Assembly (NCBI RefSeq): GCF_028368975.1
Contig: NZ_JAQNDM010000002.1
Location: forward strand, 9,728,425 to 9,792,424
DNA length: 64,000 nt
Reading direction: 5' to 3'
Source: Stigmatella ashevillena
GTDB taxonomy: Bacteria > Myxococcota > Myxococcia > Myxococcales > Myxococcaceae
Below the pieces are notes generated by a model. It saw only the letters and a program-made list of their open reading frames with translations. It was not told the origin of the DNA and did no database searches. Below, one piece after another: positions 1-8,270 of the stretch. The position numbers and the translations under genes were made by a program. Within the stretch, counting starts at the first letter, position 1, and each line of letters opens with the position of its first letter.

Positions 1-444
1 GGTGGCGGCGCTGGAGGGGGGAGGCTCGTCCGAGGCGGTCAGCAGGTGCTTCAGCACGGCCACGGTGTTCGCGCAGCGGCCGTTCCCGGGGGAGGCAGGG
101 AGGACCTTGAGGCGCATCCCCTGGGGAAGGCCCACCCCCTCACCTGGGAGCACGAGCCGGCGCAGGCCTGGAGGGACGAGGACGTCATTCACGGTGAAGG
201 GCTGCGCGGACTTCACGGTCAGCCGGGAGCCCTCGATGCAGAGCACCAAGAGACCCGGAGGGAGCCCCTCCAGCCGGATCTGATCTTCCACGCCGCCGCC
301 CAACAGGTGCTGGCCGTCCATCACTTCAAAGGAGGTGAGGCTCCCCAGGTGCTCGAATTCAAAGCGCATGCCCCGCTCAGGGAGCAACCCAGGTGCCGAA
401 CACTCCGCCAAGGGGACCCGGGGCGGGGCCTGGGGCCTGCCCAT
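1..444 (-). CDS. FHA-like domain protein, partial (runs off the left edge)
   Basis: An open frame on the minus strand starts at an ATG at 444 and is still open at base 1, giving 148 residues without a stop. Codon choice is coding-like, and the next gene upstream (the dehydrogenase) ends at 512. Residues 30-110 are short alternating hydrophobic strands with a VLCIEG segment and a VNDVLVPPG turn, which resembles a degenerate FHA or YscD-like beta-sandwich. No catalytic motif is visible. The N-terminus is short and Pro-rich. The gene is co-directional with the dehydrogenase and could be the last member of that run. The FHA assignment is inference from strand pattern; the full protein and any C-terminal domain lie outside the window. 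Confidence 0.55.
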   Translation of the reverse strand, partial: MGRPQAPPRVPLAECSAPGLLPERGMRFEFEHLGSLTSFEVMDGQHLLGGGVEDQIRLEGLPPGLLVLCIEGSRLTVKSAQPFTVNDVLVPPGLRRLVLPGEGVGLPQGMRLKVLPASPGNGRCANTVAVLKHLLTASDEPPPSSAAT

Positions 445-511
445 CTCCTTTTGCGGACGGAACCGTCTCTGCTTCGGGACCCCTGGGCCGAGGCGGGTTC
501 TGGCAATGCCC

Positions 512-1480
512 TCAGTAGCCCGCGCGCTTGTCGACGAGGTTCAACAGGGGCTGTCCCTGCTCGAAGCGCTCGAGGTTCTTCAGGAAGAAGGCCACGGAGT
601 CGTTTCTCCAGGTGGGCGTGTTGTCGGCGCAATGAGGCGAGAGCAGGACGTTCTCGAGCCGCCAGAAGGGGTGGTCCTTTGGCAGCGGCTCGTTCTCGAA
701 GACGTCCAGCGCCGCGCCGCGCAGGTGTCCCTGCACCAGGGCGCGCACCAGGGCGGGCTCGTCGAGGGTGCTCCCGCGCCCCACGTTGATCAACACGGCC
801 TGCGGCTTCAGGGCCTTCAGCTCCGCTTCTCCCATCAGGCGTTGAGTCCCGGGGGCATGCGGCATGGCCAGCAGCAGGTAATCCGAGGCGGCGATCATCT
901 CGTGCCGGCGGTGGAGCGGAAACACCTCGTCCACCAGGGGATCTCCCTCGCTCTGCTCGGGCCGCCGCCGACAGGCCAGGATGCGCACGTCGAAGCCCTT
1001 CGCCCGTTTCGCGGCTGCCCGTCCAATGTCTCCGTACCCCAGGATGCCCAGGGTCTGCCCTCGAAGCTCCAGGGAGTTGAAGGGCTCCCAGCGGGCCTCG
1101 GCTTGCTGCCGCACCAACCGGCGCAGGTCCTTGGCGAAGAACAACATCGAGGCCAGGACGAAATCGCCCAGGGCGCCGCTGTAGACCCCCTTGGCGTTGG
1201 TGAGGGGCAGGGGACTCTGGATGAACTCCTCGAAGAGAAGGTGCTCCACGCCCGCGAAGAGCGAGTGCACCCAGCGGAGGTTCCTGGCGCGGGGCAACAG
1301 CGTGCGCAGAAGCTCTTTTCGCGGCGCATCGAGCAAGAGCACCTGGGCCTGCTCGACGGCGTCACCCAGCGCTTCCTCGGACAGCCCCACGGTGATGCGG
1401 ATGGCTGGGGCCAACTGCTGGAGCGGCTCCAGGTGGCTCGAAGAGGGGTTCGCCAGGACCAGCAGGTGCTCGACTTTCAT
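512..1480 (-). CDS. D-isomer specific 2-hydroxyacid dehydrogenase
   Basis: The 322-residue protein has the family layout: an N-terminal substrate half, then an NAD-binding Rossmann domain with GYGDIG at about 148-153. The catalytic triad is present: Arg in NVGRG (about 235), Glu in FENEPL (about 264) and His in SPHCAD (about 283). The family reduces 2-keto acids, or oxidises D-2-hydroxy acids, with NAD(P) in the cytoplasm. The motifs fit the glyoxylate/hydroxypyruvate reductase side better than D-lactate dehydrogenase, but substrate cannot be read from sequence. The SUI1-like gene ends 16 bp upstream, so co-transcription with it is likely. Length and motifs are normal for the family. Confidence 0.9.
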   Translation of the reverse strand: MKVEHLLVLANPSSSHLEPLQQLAPAIRITVGLSEEALGDAVEQAQVLLLDAPRKELLRTLLPRARNLRWVHSLFAGVEHLLFEEFIQSPLPLTNAKGVYSGALGDFVLASMLFFAKDLRRLVRQQAEARWEPFNSLELRGQTLGILGYGDIGRAAAKRAKGFDVRILACRRRPEQSEGDPLVDEVFPLHRRHEMIAASDYLLLAMPHAPGTQRLMGEAELKALKPQAVLINVGRGSTLDEPALVRALVQGHLRGAALDVFENEPLPKDHPFWRLENVLLSPHCADNTPTWRNDSVAFFLKNLERFEQGQPLLNLVDKRAGY

Positions 1481-1496
1481 GAGACCGCGCAGCCTA

Positions 1497-1922
1497 TCAG
1501 CCCTGGCGCACGCGCTTGACGCCCCGGCGCAGGAGCAGGTCGGGGGCCGTCCTCCGGTGGTCTCCCTTCAGCACGAGCGTGGAGGCATCCACCTCCCCGT
1601 AGCACCCCAGCCCGCGTTGGAGCGCCGCCAGCCACGCCTGCATCTCGGGGGGCGCGAGGTCCAGCCCGTCCACGACCGTCACCTCTTGCCCACCGCGCTG
1701 TTCCAGGCGGAGCACCGCTTGCGCGGGCCCCTCGGCGGGAGGGGTGAGCGGGAAATCCTCGGCGCGTATCCGAGGCTGTGTTCCCGGTACGGCCTCACGC
1801 TGAGCGGCCAGGGCCGCGAAGGGGTTGTTGAAGCGCCCCTTGTCCTTGGGATCCCGGTATCCCTGCTCCGGTTCGTCTGCCTTCGGGGGACCCCCCGAGC
1901 CTGAGTGTTTCCCGCGTGCCAT
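1497..1922 (-). CDS. SUI1/YciH-family translation factor-like protein (bacterial eIF1 homologue)
   Basis: The 141-residue protein has a disordered Gly/Lys/Pro-rich first third, then a C-terminal SUI1 domain from about residue 60. Visible landmarks are the strand VTVVDGLDLAP, an amphipathic helix, GCYGEV, and the terminal KGDHR...LLLRRGVKRV pattern typical of bacterial YciH/eIF1 homologues. The ATG at 1922 (MARGKHSG) is chosen over a longer frame because residues upstream look like read-through of the lectin gene antisense pattern. Eukaryotic eIF1 controls start-codon selection; the role of bacterial homologues is poorly established. It sits 16 bp before the dehydrogenase and about 35 bp after the lectin gene. 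Confidence 0.8.
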   Translation of the reverse strand: MARGKHSGSGGPPKADEPEQGYRDPKDKGRFNNPFAALAAQREAVPGTQPRIRAEDFPLTPPAEGPAQAVLRLEQRGGQEVTVVDGLDLAPPEMQAWLAALQRGLGCYGEVDASTLVLKGDHRRTAPDLLLRRGVKRVRQG

Positions 1923-1957
1923 GCCCCTCAGTCTGGCATGGATGCCGGGGAGGTGCT

Positions 1958-2797
1958 TCAGCGGGACGTCACGCGCCAGAGCTGATTGTCCGCATCGGTG
2001 CGCTTCATGGGGTACGAGATGAGCGGGGTGCCGCGCTGGGGATCGCCCCCCTTGATGTCGAGGACAAGGCCGTTGAGCTGGCTCTGGATGTAGAAGTAGC
2101 CCGGAACGGAAGAGGGCACGAGCCGCCACAGTTGGTTGGGCGACCCCGAGTACGGCCAGGTGATGATGCGCGCTTCGGGTTGCGGGTTGGCCCCTTCGAT
2201 GTCCAGCACCCGTCCCGTCGCGCGGTTCTGGATGTAGAAACCACCCGGAGCGGGGAGGAGATCCCACGTCGCGCTGTCACGGGAGTTCCGCCTGGACTGG
2301 GACACGATGGCCGCCGAACCCTGGTTGCGATCGTTGTCCTGGACGCTGATGAGGACATCGGCCATCCGGCTCTCAAGGCGCACACGGCGCTGGGGCATCT
2401 GCGGACCGGCCTGGGGCGGCCGCGGGGGCTCGGGCCGGTACGGGGGCTCGGGCCGGTGCGGAGGCTCGGGCCGGTACGGGGGCTCGGGCCGGTGCGGGGG
2501 GGACGGGTAGGAGGGGGTTCCAGGAGGAGGAGGGCGGCTCGGCGGCTGGGAGGGCCGCGCTTCGCCCTGGCACCAGCCGGAGCTGCTGCACGTCCGCAGG
2601 CCATCGCAGTGCGCGTCCTGGGTGCAGCGGTTGGGTCCCGGGTAATTCTTGGACTCGTCCCGGTAGTGCTGGGGGCTCGACCCTGCCTGCGCCATCGTGA
2701 GCGGCACCACGAGGGCCGCACAGGCCGTCATCCACTGCAGTGTCTGCAACATCCGTCCGGCCATGCTGCTTCGTCCTGAGACATTCTGACTGCGCAT
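1958..2797 (-). CDS. Secreted ricin-type beta-trefoil lectin protein
   Basis: This is a 279-residue exported protein. The start at 2797 (MRSQNVSG) has a GGAG 9 bases upstream and gives a signal peptide with hydrophobic core ACAALVVPLTMAQA. A short Cys motif follows (C-x5-C-x5-C-x5-C around CTQDAHCDGLRTC), then a Pro-rich linker of repeated Y/H-RPEPP units, then a C-terminal beta-trefoil with ricin-type sugar-binding signatures: ATWDLLP, NQLWRLV and NQLWRVT (QxW-like) and repeated GxVLDIEG/GLVLDIKG strands. Such domains bind galactosides or other glycans outside the cell. The catalytic or effector part, if any, is not visible. The linker is encoded by an 18-bp tandem repeat. Confidence 0.85.
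   Translation of the reverse strand: MRSQNVSGRSSMAGRMLQTLQWMTACAALVVPLTMAQAGSSPQHYRDESKNYPGPNRCTQDAHCDGLRTCSSSGWCQGEARPSQPPSRPPPPGTPSYPSPPHRPEPPYRPEPPHRPEPPYRPEPPRPPQAGPQMPQRRVRLESRMADVLISVQDNDRNQGSAAIVSQSRRNSRDSATWDLLPAPGGFYIQNRATGRVLDIEGANPQPEARIITWPYSGSPNQLWRLVPSSVPGYFYIQSQLNGLVLDIKGGDPQRGTPLISYPMKRTDADNQLWRVTSR
2424..2495. repeat. 18-bp tandem repeat encoding the RPEPP linker
   Basis: Four consecutive near-identical 18-bp units on the plus strand (GGGGGCTCGGGCCGGTAC and one- or two-base variants) lie inside the lectin gene and encode six-residue P-[YH]-R-P-E-P units. Copy number could vary between strains by slippage and change the linker length. Confidence 0.85.
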
Positions 2798-2915
2798 CAC
2801 CCATCTCCTGGCCCAATCTGCTCGGGGCCGCGTTGATTCATGGACTGTGCGGGAGGGGAAATAATTCAGAAGGGCAGGGCCAACGGCGGTGTCCAGGACG
2901 TAGAGTCGTCCCCGG

Positions 2916-4112
2916 ATGCGTCCTCTTCCTCGGGTCTTCCTTCTTCCGTTGTTGAGCCTGGGCCTGCTTCTCGCCGCTTGCCGAGATGAACAGGCCGGCC
3001 CTCGTCCCCGGACTTCAGGGGCTTCGGCCCAGATCAAGACGTTGGGGGCCGCGCCCGCGGACCTGACCTTTCGCAGCGGGGCCTCGCTGGGAGGCGGAGC
3101 GCTGGTCTATCTGGGCTCCAAGGTCTTTCCCCCGCAGCCATCACCCGGTCAGGCCGTGCAGCTCTCGCATTACTTCCAGGCGGTGCGCCCGCCGCCGGAG
3201 GGGTTCAGCTTCTTCGTGCACATGGTGGATCCGGGCACGGGGCAGATGGTCGCCAATGCGGATCACGACATCCAGAATGGGGCGGCCCCGATGGCGTCCT
3301 GGCCGCTGGGAAAGGTGGTGGAGGACATCCACACCGTGCAGATGCCCCCGCTCCCCGTTCGCGTGATGCTCGGCTTTTGGCGAGGGGATGAGCGCCTCCC
3401 GGTGGATGATCCCCGCGCGCAGGATGGCTCGAACCGGCTGCTGGGGCCCGAGCTGGGCATCGCGCCCGCGCTCCCCGAATACAAGGTCCAGCGTGTCTCG
3501 AAGCCCCTGGTGTTGGATGGCGTGCTGGACGACGCGGCCTGGAAGGACGCCACCCCGGTGGTGCTGCGCGGCAGCTTCGATGGGCGGAGCGCCTCGCTGC
3601 GCACGGAGGCGCGGATGCTCTACGACGAGGCGAACCTCTATGTCGCCTTCGACGTGGAGGATCCGGATGTCTGGGGAACGCTGCTCACGCGGGACGCGCC
3701 CATCTATGAGCAGGAGGTGGTGGAGGTCTTCCTGGACGCCAACGCGGATGGGAAGACGTACAACGAACTGCAAGTCTCCCCGCACAATGTCATCTTCGAT
3801 GCCTACTTCCCCGCGCGCCGCCAGGGCATGGACCTGAGCTGGGACTCAGGCATGAAGACGGCGTTGAAGGTGCGCGGGACCCTCGACAACCCGGCGGACC
3901 GGGACGAGGGATGGACGGTGGAGATGCAGATCCCCTTCGCGCGGTTGGCCGAGGTGCCCAGCGTGCCGCCCCGGAAGGGCGACCGCTGGCGCTTCAACCT
4001 CTACCGCCTGGAGCACCTCGGGCGGCGGGGCGTGGAGGGGCAGGCGTTCTCTCCGCTCTTCATCGGAGACTTCCACGCGCTGCCCCGCTTCGGATGGCTC
4101 ACGTTCGACTAA
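2916..4112 (+). CDS. Lipoprotein with CBM9-like carbohydrate-binding domain
   Basis: The 398-residue protein begins with a lipoprotein signal (hydrophobic LLPLLSLGLLLAAC, lipid Cys near residue 22). Residues about 60-170 form a domain with no recognised motif (HMVDPGTGQMVANADHD). Residues about 190-395 match the CBM9-like/DOMON-type fold seen in bacterial carbohydrate-binding proteins: PLVLDGVLDDAAWKDA, an LYVAFDVEDPDVW strand, VVEVFLDANADG, and GWTVEMQIPFARL. The family usually binds sugar ends or haem-like ligands; no catalytic residues are visible. It is transcribed divergently from the lectin gene with about 118 bp between the starts, so both could share a control region. It ends 8 bp from the convergent 84-residue gene. 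Confidence 0.8.
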   Translation: MRPLPRVFLLPLLSLGLLLAACRDEQAGPRPRTSGASAQIKTLGAAPADLTFRSGASLGGGALVYLGSKVFPPQPSPGQAVQLSHYFQAVRPPPEGFSFFVHMVDPGTGQMVANADHDIQNGAAPMASWPLGKVVEDIHTVQMPPLPVRVMLGFWRGDERLPVDDPRAQDGSNRLLGPELGIAPALPEYKVQRVSKPLVLDGVLDDAAWKDATPVVLRGSFDGRSASLRTEARMLYDEANLYVAFDVEDPDVWGTLLTRDAPIYEQEVVEVFLDANADGKTYNELQVSPHNVIFDAYFPARRQGMDLSWDSGMKTALKVRGTLDNPADRDEGWTVEMQIPFARLAEVPSVPPRKGDRWRFNLYRLEHLGRRGVEGQAFSPLFIGDFHALPRFGWLTFD

Positions 4113-4119
4113 GCGCTGC

Positions 4120-4374
4120 CTAGGGGTGGGGCGAGATCTCCCATTGCGAGTCGGCCACGGAGCGCTCGGAGGGGTCCCCCAGGAAGCGGAGGAATCCGTT
4201 CAACTCCAAGGTGTCGATGAGCTCCTCGGCCTCCAGTTCGGAGTAACCCTTCCTGTCCACGAGGAGGTTGCGCATCACGGACTTGCCACGGAGGTAGCCT
4301 ACCGGCTCTCCAGGCCCCAGCGCGGCCTTGATGTCAGCCGTGAGCTGTCTCAGGTCGAGATCGTCAGGGATCAT
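4120..4374 (-). CDS. Small conserved-looking protein coupled to comEC
   Basis: The 84-residue protein of unknown function is acidic and mostly helical; no domain is recognised. Its ATG at 4374 lies inside the last codons of comEC, whose stop is at 4364-4366, an 11-base overlap that suggests translational coupling. Visible features are DLDLRQLTADI near the start and a GYSELEAEELIDTLELNGFL helix pair in the middle, a pattern of a small protein-interaction module. A longer in-frame extension to 4590 exists but lies wholly inside comEC and has no coding look of its own. Confidence 0.6.
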   Translation of the reverse strand: MIPDDLDLRQLTADIKAALGPGEPVGYLRGKSVMRNLLVDRKGYSELEAEELIDTLELNGFLRFLGDPSERSVADSQWEISPHP

Positions 4375-6844
4375 TGCCCCTAGGCTGGGGACGATGGGCG
4401 ACCGGGGCAACTGCGGGCAGGGCCGGGGCCGCCTCGCGTGGCAGGAAGGTGTGCAGGCGGACATCCTTCCCGTCGCTCTCCAGTGTGATGGCACCATCGA
4501 GATCTGTCCGAAAGCACTCGCTGCCCCGTGCCCGGTAGCGCGCCTCGACTTCAGGGTGGGGGAAGCCAAAGCGGTTGCGGCGCCCCACACAGAAGATGAC
4601 GTACCGGGGTTGCGTCCGCTCCACGAACGGCGGGGTGGAGGAGGTCCGCGAGCCGTGATGGGGGGCCTTGAGGACCGTCACGGGCCCCAGGTGTTCGAGC
4701 AAGGCCTCCTCGCCCGCTTCCTCCACATCGCCCGCCAGGAGCACGGACACCTCTCCGTGGCGAACGAGCACCACCACGCTCTGGTCGTTGACTCCCTCGA
4801 GGAGCTCCCGCTGATCGGCTGGAGGAGGCCCGAGCACCTCCAGGGTGGCCTCGCCCAGGGTGAAGGACGTCCTGCCCACCTCCACTTCCTTCACCTGGGC
4901 CCCTCCCGCCGCGGCGATGAGCTTTCGAGACAGGGCCCCCTGCGTGGTGCCCGAGGGCAACCAGAGCTGCGCCGTGGGCACCTTTGCCAACGTGGAGATG
5001 AGCCCGAGCGCATGATCGGGATGGGGGTGAGACAGAACGGTGAGGGCCAGGTGCCCGATGCGCTCGTGCGCGAGGAAGGGAAGGACGAACCGTGCTCCGG
5101 TATCGGCGCCCTGAGGCACCCCGCCTCCGTCCACCAGGGCATGGTGCCCGCGCGAGCTGAGCACCGCCGCGTCCCCCTGGCCCACGGAGAGAAAGGTGAT
5201 GCGCAAGGGGGGCTTGGGCTGGAGCCAGGGGACCAGCAGGGCCAGGGCGAGGGCCAAGGGCGTGGCCAGACCGCCCAGGCGCCACCTCCCGGTCCCGAGC
5301 GCCCAGGCTCCCAGCCCGGCGGTGTACAGGGCCGTGGTCACCGCTCCGAACGGAGGGAGGTCCACGGTCGCGAGCGGGACCGCGGCGAAGAAGCGGGTGA
5401 GGATCAGCAGCACCTCCGAGGCCCAGGCCCCTCCCCACAGCACCGGAGTGGCCAGCACCGGGGCCACCGTGAACAGGGCCGCTCCGCCCGCGGCGAAGCC
5501 CGTGAGCAAGCCGCACAGGGGCAGACAGACAATGTTGGAGATGAGTCCGGCGAGGCTCGCACGTCCAAAGGCGCTGGCTACCAGGGGCAGACCCGCCCCC
5601 GTCACCGCGACGCTGGCGCAGAACGTCTCGAGGATGGTCTCTCGCGCCTGCCCGGCAAGCCGGACGAGCCGGCGTTTCTCCTGGGCATCCGGAGGGGCGA
5701 TGGGAACGGCCGCGCGCAGGGCGGGCGTGAGCAGCAGCAAGCTGAGCACGGCCAGAAACGACAGTTGCAGCGACAGATCCGCGACGCTGGAGGGCGCCCA
5801 CACCGTGAGCACGACTGCGGCGGCGGCAAGGCTGTTGAGCCCATCGGCCCGGCGCCACAACGCCAAGCCCAGCAGCACCACCGTGGCCATGACCGCCGAG
5901 CGCACCGCGGGCGGCTGGTTCCCGGTGAAGAGCACATAGGCCCAGACAAAGGGAATCGAAGCGGGAGCCGCCACCCGGCGTGCGTCCATCCCCCGGAAGC
6001 GCACCCCCACGCGGACGAGCAACCGCCGCAGCAAGGCCAGGGTCATCAACGCCAGGGCCGCCACGTGGAGACCACTCACACTGAGCACATGGGCCAGCCC
6101 GCTTCGGGAGAACGCCTCTTCCAACGCATCGTCGAGCGAGGCGCGCTGCCCCGCGGCGAGGGTGAGGAACAGCGCCGCCGCGTCTTCCGAGGGGGCCACG
6201 GCCCGGACCGCCGTGGACAGGCCCTGCTGGGTCCGCTCGACGTACTGCCGCCAGGCCGGAGCAGAGGACACCACCAGCAGCCGTCCCGCCTTGACGCTGC
6301 CCGTGAAGACAAAGGCCCGCCGCCGCCGCATGGGCGTGAAGTCCTTCTCGCCCGGATTGCCCGCGGGCTCCAGGGGCTGAAGGCGTGCCTCGGCCTGGAT
6401 GCGCTGGCCGGGCAGCAGCGGGGGCGTTTTTCCTTGCACGGTCAGACTGGCGCGGAAACGGGCAGGAACGGTGGGGGCGTCCTTCTCTCCCGCCCGTGCG
6501 ACGGCCACGTGCAGACGTACCGCGTCATCGAAATGATCGACGCGTTCGATCTCTCCCTCCAAGACCGCGGCACCCCCGGAACTCAGCCCGGGCGGAACGT
6601 CCACACGGGCCTCGAGCCCTGCCAGTCCCGCGCCAACGGCCCCCAGCGCGAGCAACGCCGCGAGGTGGGAACCAGGCAAGCGAGCGAACGCCCAAGCGGC
6701 TGAGCTCAGGACAGTCGCGACGACTAGGAATAGCCAGTGAAGGGTTTCCGTTCTTGCTGTGTTTCCTGCAGCGCCGAGCATCAGGCTCAATGCAGGGAAC
6801 ACAAAAGGTCGCGCGCCGAGGTCGCGCCACGCATAACGATTCAC
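4364..6844 (-). CDS. comEC: ComEC/Rec2-type DNA uptake channel
   Basis: The 826-residue membrane protein has the full ComEC order: two N-terminal TM segments, a soluble DUF4131/OB-like domain, the multi-TM Competence domain (contains SGLHVAALALM about one third of the way in), and a C-terminal metallo-beta-lactamase domain with LSHPHPDHALGL near residue 605 and APHHGS near the end. ComEC forms the inner-membrane channel for single-stranded DNA in natural transformation, and its C-terminal domain is thought to degrade the other strand. I chose the GTG at 6844 because AGGTGG lies about 8 bases upstream; an extension to 6941-6943 would need a TTG and adds residues with no family look. It is transcribed away from cdnL. 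Confidence 0.9.
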   Translation of the reverse strand: MNRYAWRDLGARPFVFPALSLMLGAAGNTARTETLHWLFLVVATVLSSAAWAFARLPGSHLAALLALGAVGAGLAGLEARVDVPPGLSSGGAAVLEGEIERVDHFDDAVRLHVAVARAGEKDAPTVPARFRASLTVQGKTPPLLPGQRIQAEARLQPLEPAGNPGEKDFTPMRRRRAFVFTGSVKAGRLLVVSSAPAWRQYVERTQQGLSTAVRAVAPSEDAAALFLTLAAGQRASLDDALEEAFSRSGLAHVLSVSGLHVAALALMTLALLRRLLVRVGVRFRGMDARRVAAPASIPFVWAYVLFTGNQPPAVRSAVMATVVLLGLALWRRADGLNSLAAAAVVLTVWAPSSVADLSLQLSFLAVLSLLLLTPALRAAVPIAPPDAQEKRRLVRLAGQARETILETFCASVAVTGAGLPLVASAFGRASLAGLISNIVCLPLCGLLTGFAAGGAALFTVAPVLATPVLWGGAWASEVLLILTRFFAAVPLATVDLPPFGAVTTALYTAGLGAWALGTGRWRLGGLATPLALALALLVPWLQPKPPLRITFLSVGQGDAAVLSSRGHHALVDGGGVPQGADTGARFVLPFLAHERIGHLALTVLSHPHPDHALGLISTLAKVPTAQLWLPSGTTQGALSRKLIAAAGGAQVKEVEVGRTSFTLGEATLEVLGPPPADQRELLEGVNDQSVVVLVRHGEVSVLLAGDVEEAGEEALLEHLGPVTVLKAPHHGSRTSSTPPFVERTQPRYVIFCVGRRNRFGFPHPEVEARYRARGSECFRTDLDGAITLESDGKDVRLHTFLPREAAPALPAVAPVAHRPQPRGNDP

Positions 6845-7044
6845 AACCCCACCTCGCCCGTCCTGCCCCTGACGCGTCACCCACAGCGGCGGATAACGCG
6901 CACGAAATCCGACACGGTAGTCGGCGTGTTCCGAAGCGGTCAAGGCCTTCTGTGACGAAATGTTGCTGGAGGATGTGGTTTGTGGTAGTTAGGCGGTGCT
7001 TCAGGTGGCCGGAGCCGGAATCATTCTCAAGGAGGCGGTAACGA

Positions 7045-7542
7045 GTGCAGACCAGCTTCAAGACTGGTGACAAGGCGGTTTACCCGGGCCAGGGCGTTGG
7101 CGAGGTCATGGGTATCGAGCACACCGAAGTGGCCGGTCAGCGTCAGTCCTTCTACGTGCTGCGCATCCTGGAGAATGGGATGCGGATCATGATCCCGATC
7201 AATAAGGTCGGCTCGGTGGGCCTGCGGGAGATCATCAGCGAGGAGGACGTCAAGCAGGTCTATTCCATCCTCAAGGAGAAGGACATCTCGGTCGACTCCA
7301 CGACCTGGAACCGGCGCTACCGGGAGTACATGGAGAAGATCAAGACGGGCTCCGTCTTCGAGATCGCCGAGGTGCTGCGTGACCTCTACCTCTTGAAGGG
7401 CGACAAGGACCTCTCCTTCGGAGAGCGCAAGATGCTGGACACGGCACGCTCGCTGCTCATCAAGGAGCTGTCGTTGGCGAAGGACTGCTCCGAAGAGGAG
7501 ATCGAGTCCGACCTGAAGAAGATCTTCAACATCGCCTCCTAG
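7045..7542 (+). CDS. cdnL: CdnL, CarD-family RNA polymerase-binding regulator
   Basis: The 165-residue protein starts at GTG 7045 with AAGGAGG 9 bases upstream. Residues 1-65 form the CarD/TRCF RNA-polymerase-interacting domain (FKTGDKAVYPGQGVGEV), and the helical C-terminal part (KDISVDSTTWNRRYREYM onward) contains the Trp and basic residues that contact the promoter bubble in this family. It lacks the acidic and AT-hook HMGA-like tail of CarD itself, so this is the CdnL paralogue, which stabilises open complexes at rRNA and other sigma-A promoters and is essential in Myxococcus xanthus. A strong terminator follows the stop. The sequence appears almost identical to the M. xanthus protein as I recall it. 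Confidence 0.96.
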   Translation: MQTSFKTGDKAVYPGQGVGEVMGIEHTEVAGQRQSFYVLRILENGMRIMIPINKVGSVGLREIISEEDVKQVYSILKEKDISVDSTTWNRRYREYMEKIKTGSVFEIAEVLRDLYLLKGDKDLSFGERKMLDTARSLLIKELSLAKDCSEEEIESDLKKIFNIAS

Positions 7543-7569
7543 CGCACCCCGCGCTGTAGGCGCATGCTC

Positions 7570-7603
7570 CGCCCTGGGCCCTTCATGAGGTCCAGGGCGT
7601 TTT
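7570..7603 (+). terminator. Intrinsic terminator after cdnL
   Basis: A perfect 8-bp stem, CGCCCTGG (7570-7577) with CCAGGGCG (7592-7599), encloses a 14-base loop and is followed at once by TTTT (7600-7603). It lies 28 bases after the cdnL stop. The 3' arm also holds the AGGG that would be the ribosome site of the gene starting at 7605. Confidence 0.75.
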
Positions 7604-7604
7604 C

Positions 7605-8258
7605 ATGTCCGAAGAACAGCTTGTCCAGGAAGAGCGGGAGCGGCGCATCGCGGAGCTGGAGGCCCGGCTGGCGCGGCGTCCCCGAAGCGCCGTCAGGCCC
7701 CCCATGGCGTTGCTCGCCCTGGGGGTGAGCGTGGCGCTGCTGGTGATGCAGCGGCGGGAGCTGGCCTACCTCTTTTCGCCGCGCACCCCCCTGTCGCTGG
7801 GGGTGGAAGGCGACTACCGCCCCGAGGCTTTGATCTCCAACCGCTATGCCCAGGTGCATGGCGTGCCGGCGGCGCACGGCGCTTATGAGCGCGAGGGGGA
7901 TGCCCTCTACGTGCTGGTCGGGCTCCGGGAGTCTCCCTTCGTGGTCCGCCGGCCGGCCCTGCCGGGAGAGGAGTGGATCGCGGGCCGACCGCCGCCGCCG
8001 GATCCCCGGCCCTTCGCGGTGCGGGGACGGCTGCTGGCCGAGGAGGATGCGCCCCGTTACCGGGACGCCTTCGCGTTGCTGCGCGAGAAAGGCGAGCTTC
8101 AGCCCCGGGAAGGAAGGTTGTGGCTCGTCGTCGAGGGGCAGCGGCCGGGGGAGGATTGGGGCCGGGCGGGGGTGGCGTTGTTGCTGGCCGCCTTCGCCGC
8201 CGCCAACGTCATGCTGCTGGTGCGCGGCCTGCGCCGTCCCCCCTCCGGGGAACGGTGA
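7605..8258 (+). CDS. Membrane protein with two TM segments, unknown function
   Basis: The 217-residue protein starts with a charged, coiled-coil-like helix (EEQLVQEERERRIAELEARLARR). A first TM segment follows at about 35-50 (ALLALGVSVALLVM), then a roughly 140-residue soluble domain with RPEALISNRYAQVHG and several short beta strands (ALYVLVGL, RLWLVVEG), then a second TM segment near the C-terminus (GVALLLAAFAAANVMLLV). The topology suggests a periplasmic or cytoplasmic loop domain held by two helices. I do not recognise the family. The start codon follows directly on the cdnL terminator; it is convergent with the FHA gene, 12 bp apart. Confidence 0.75.
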   Translation: MSEEQLVQEERERRIAELEARLARRPRSAVRPPMALLALGVSVALLVMQRRELAYLFSPRTPLSLGVEGDYRPEALISNRYAQVHGVPAAHGAYEREGDALYVLVGLRESPFVVRRPALPGEEWIAGRPPPPDPRPFAVRGRLLAEEDAPRYRDAFALLREKGELQPREGRLWLVVEGQRPGEDWGRAGVALLLAAFAAANVMLLVRGLRRPPSGER

Positions 8259-8270
8259 GGCACCCCGGCC

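Noticed and set aside
6845-6943. N-terminal extension of comEC to base 6943
   Set aside because: It would need a TTG start without a ribosome site and adds residues with no membrane or family character; GTG 6844 has AGGTGG at proper distance.
7045-7542. Possibility that this is carD itself
   Set aside because: The protein ends after the RNA-polymerase-binding and helical domains and has no acidic or AT-hook tail, so it is CdnL.
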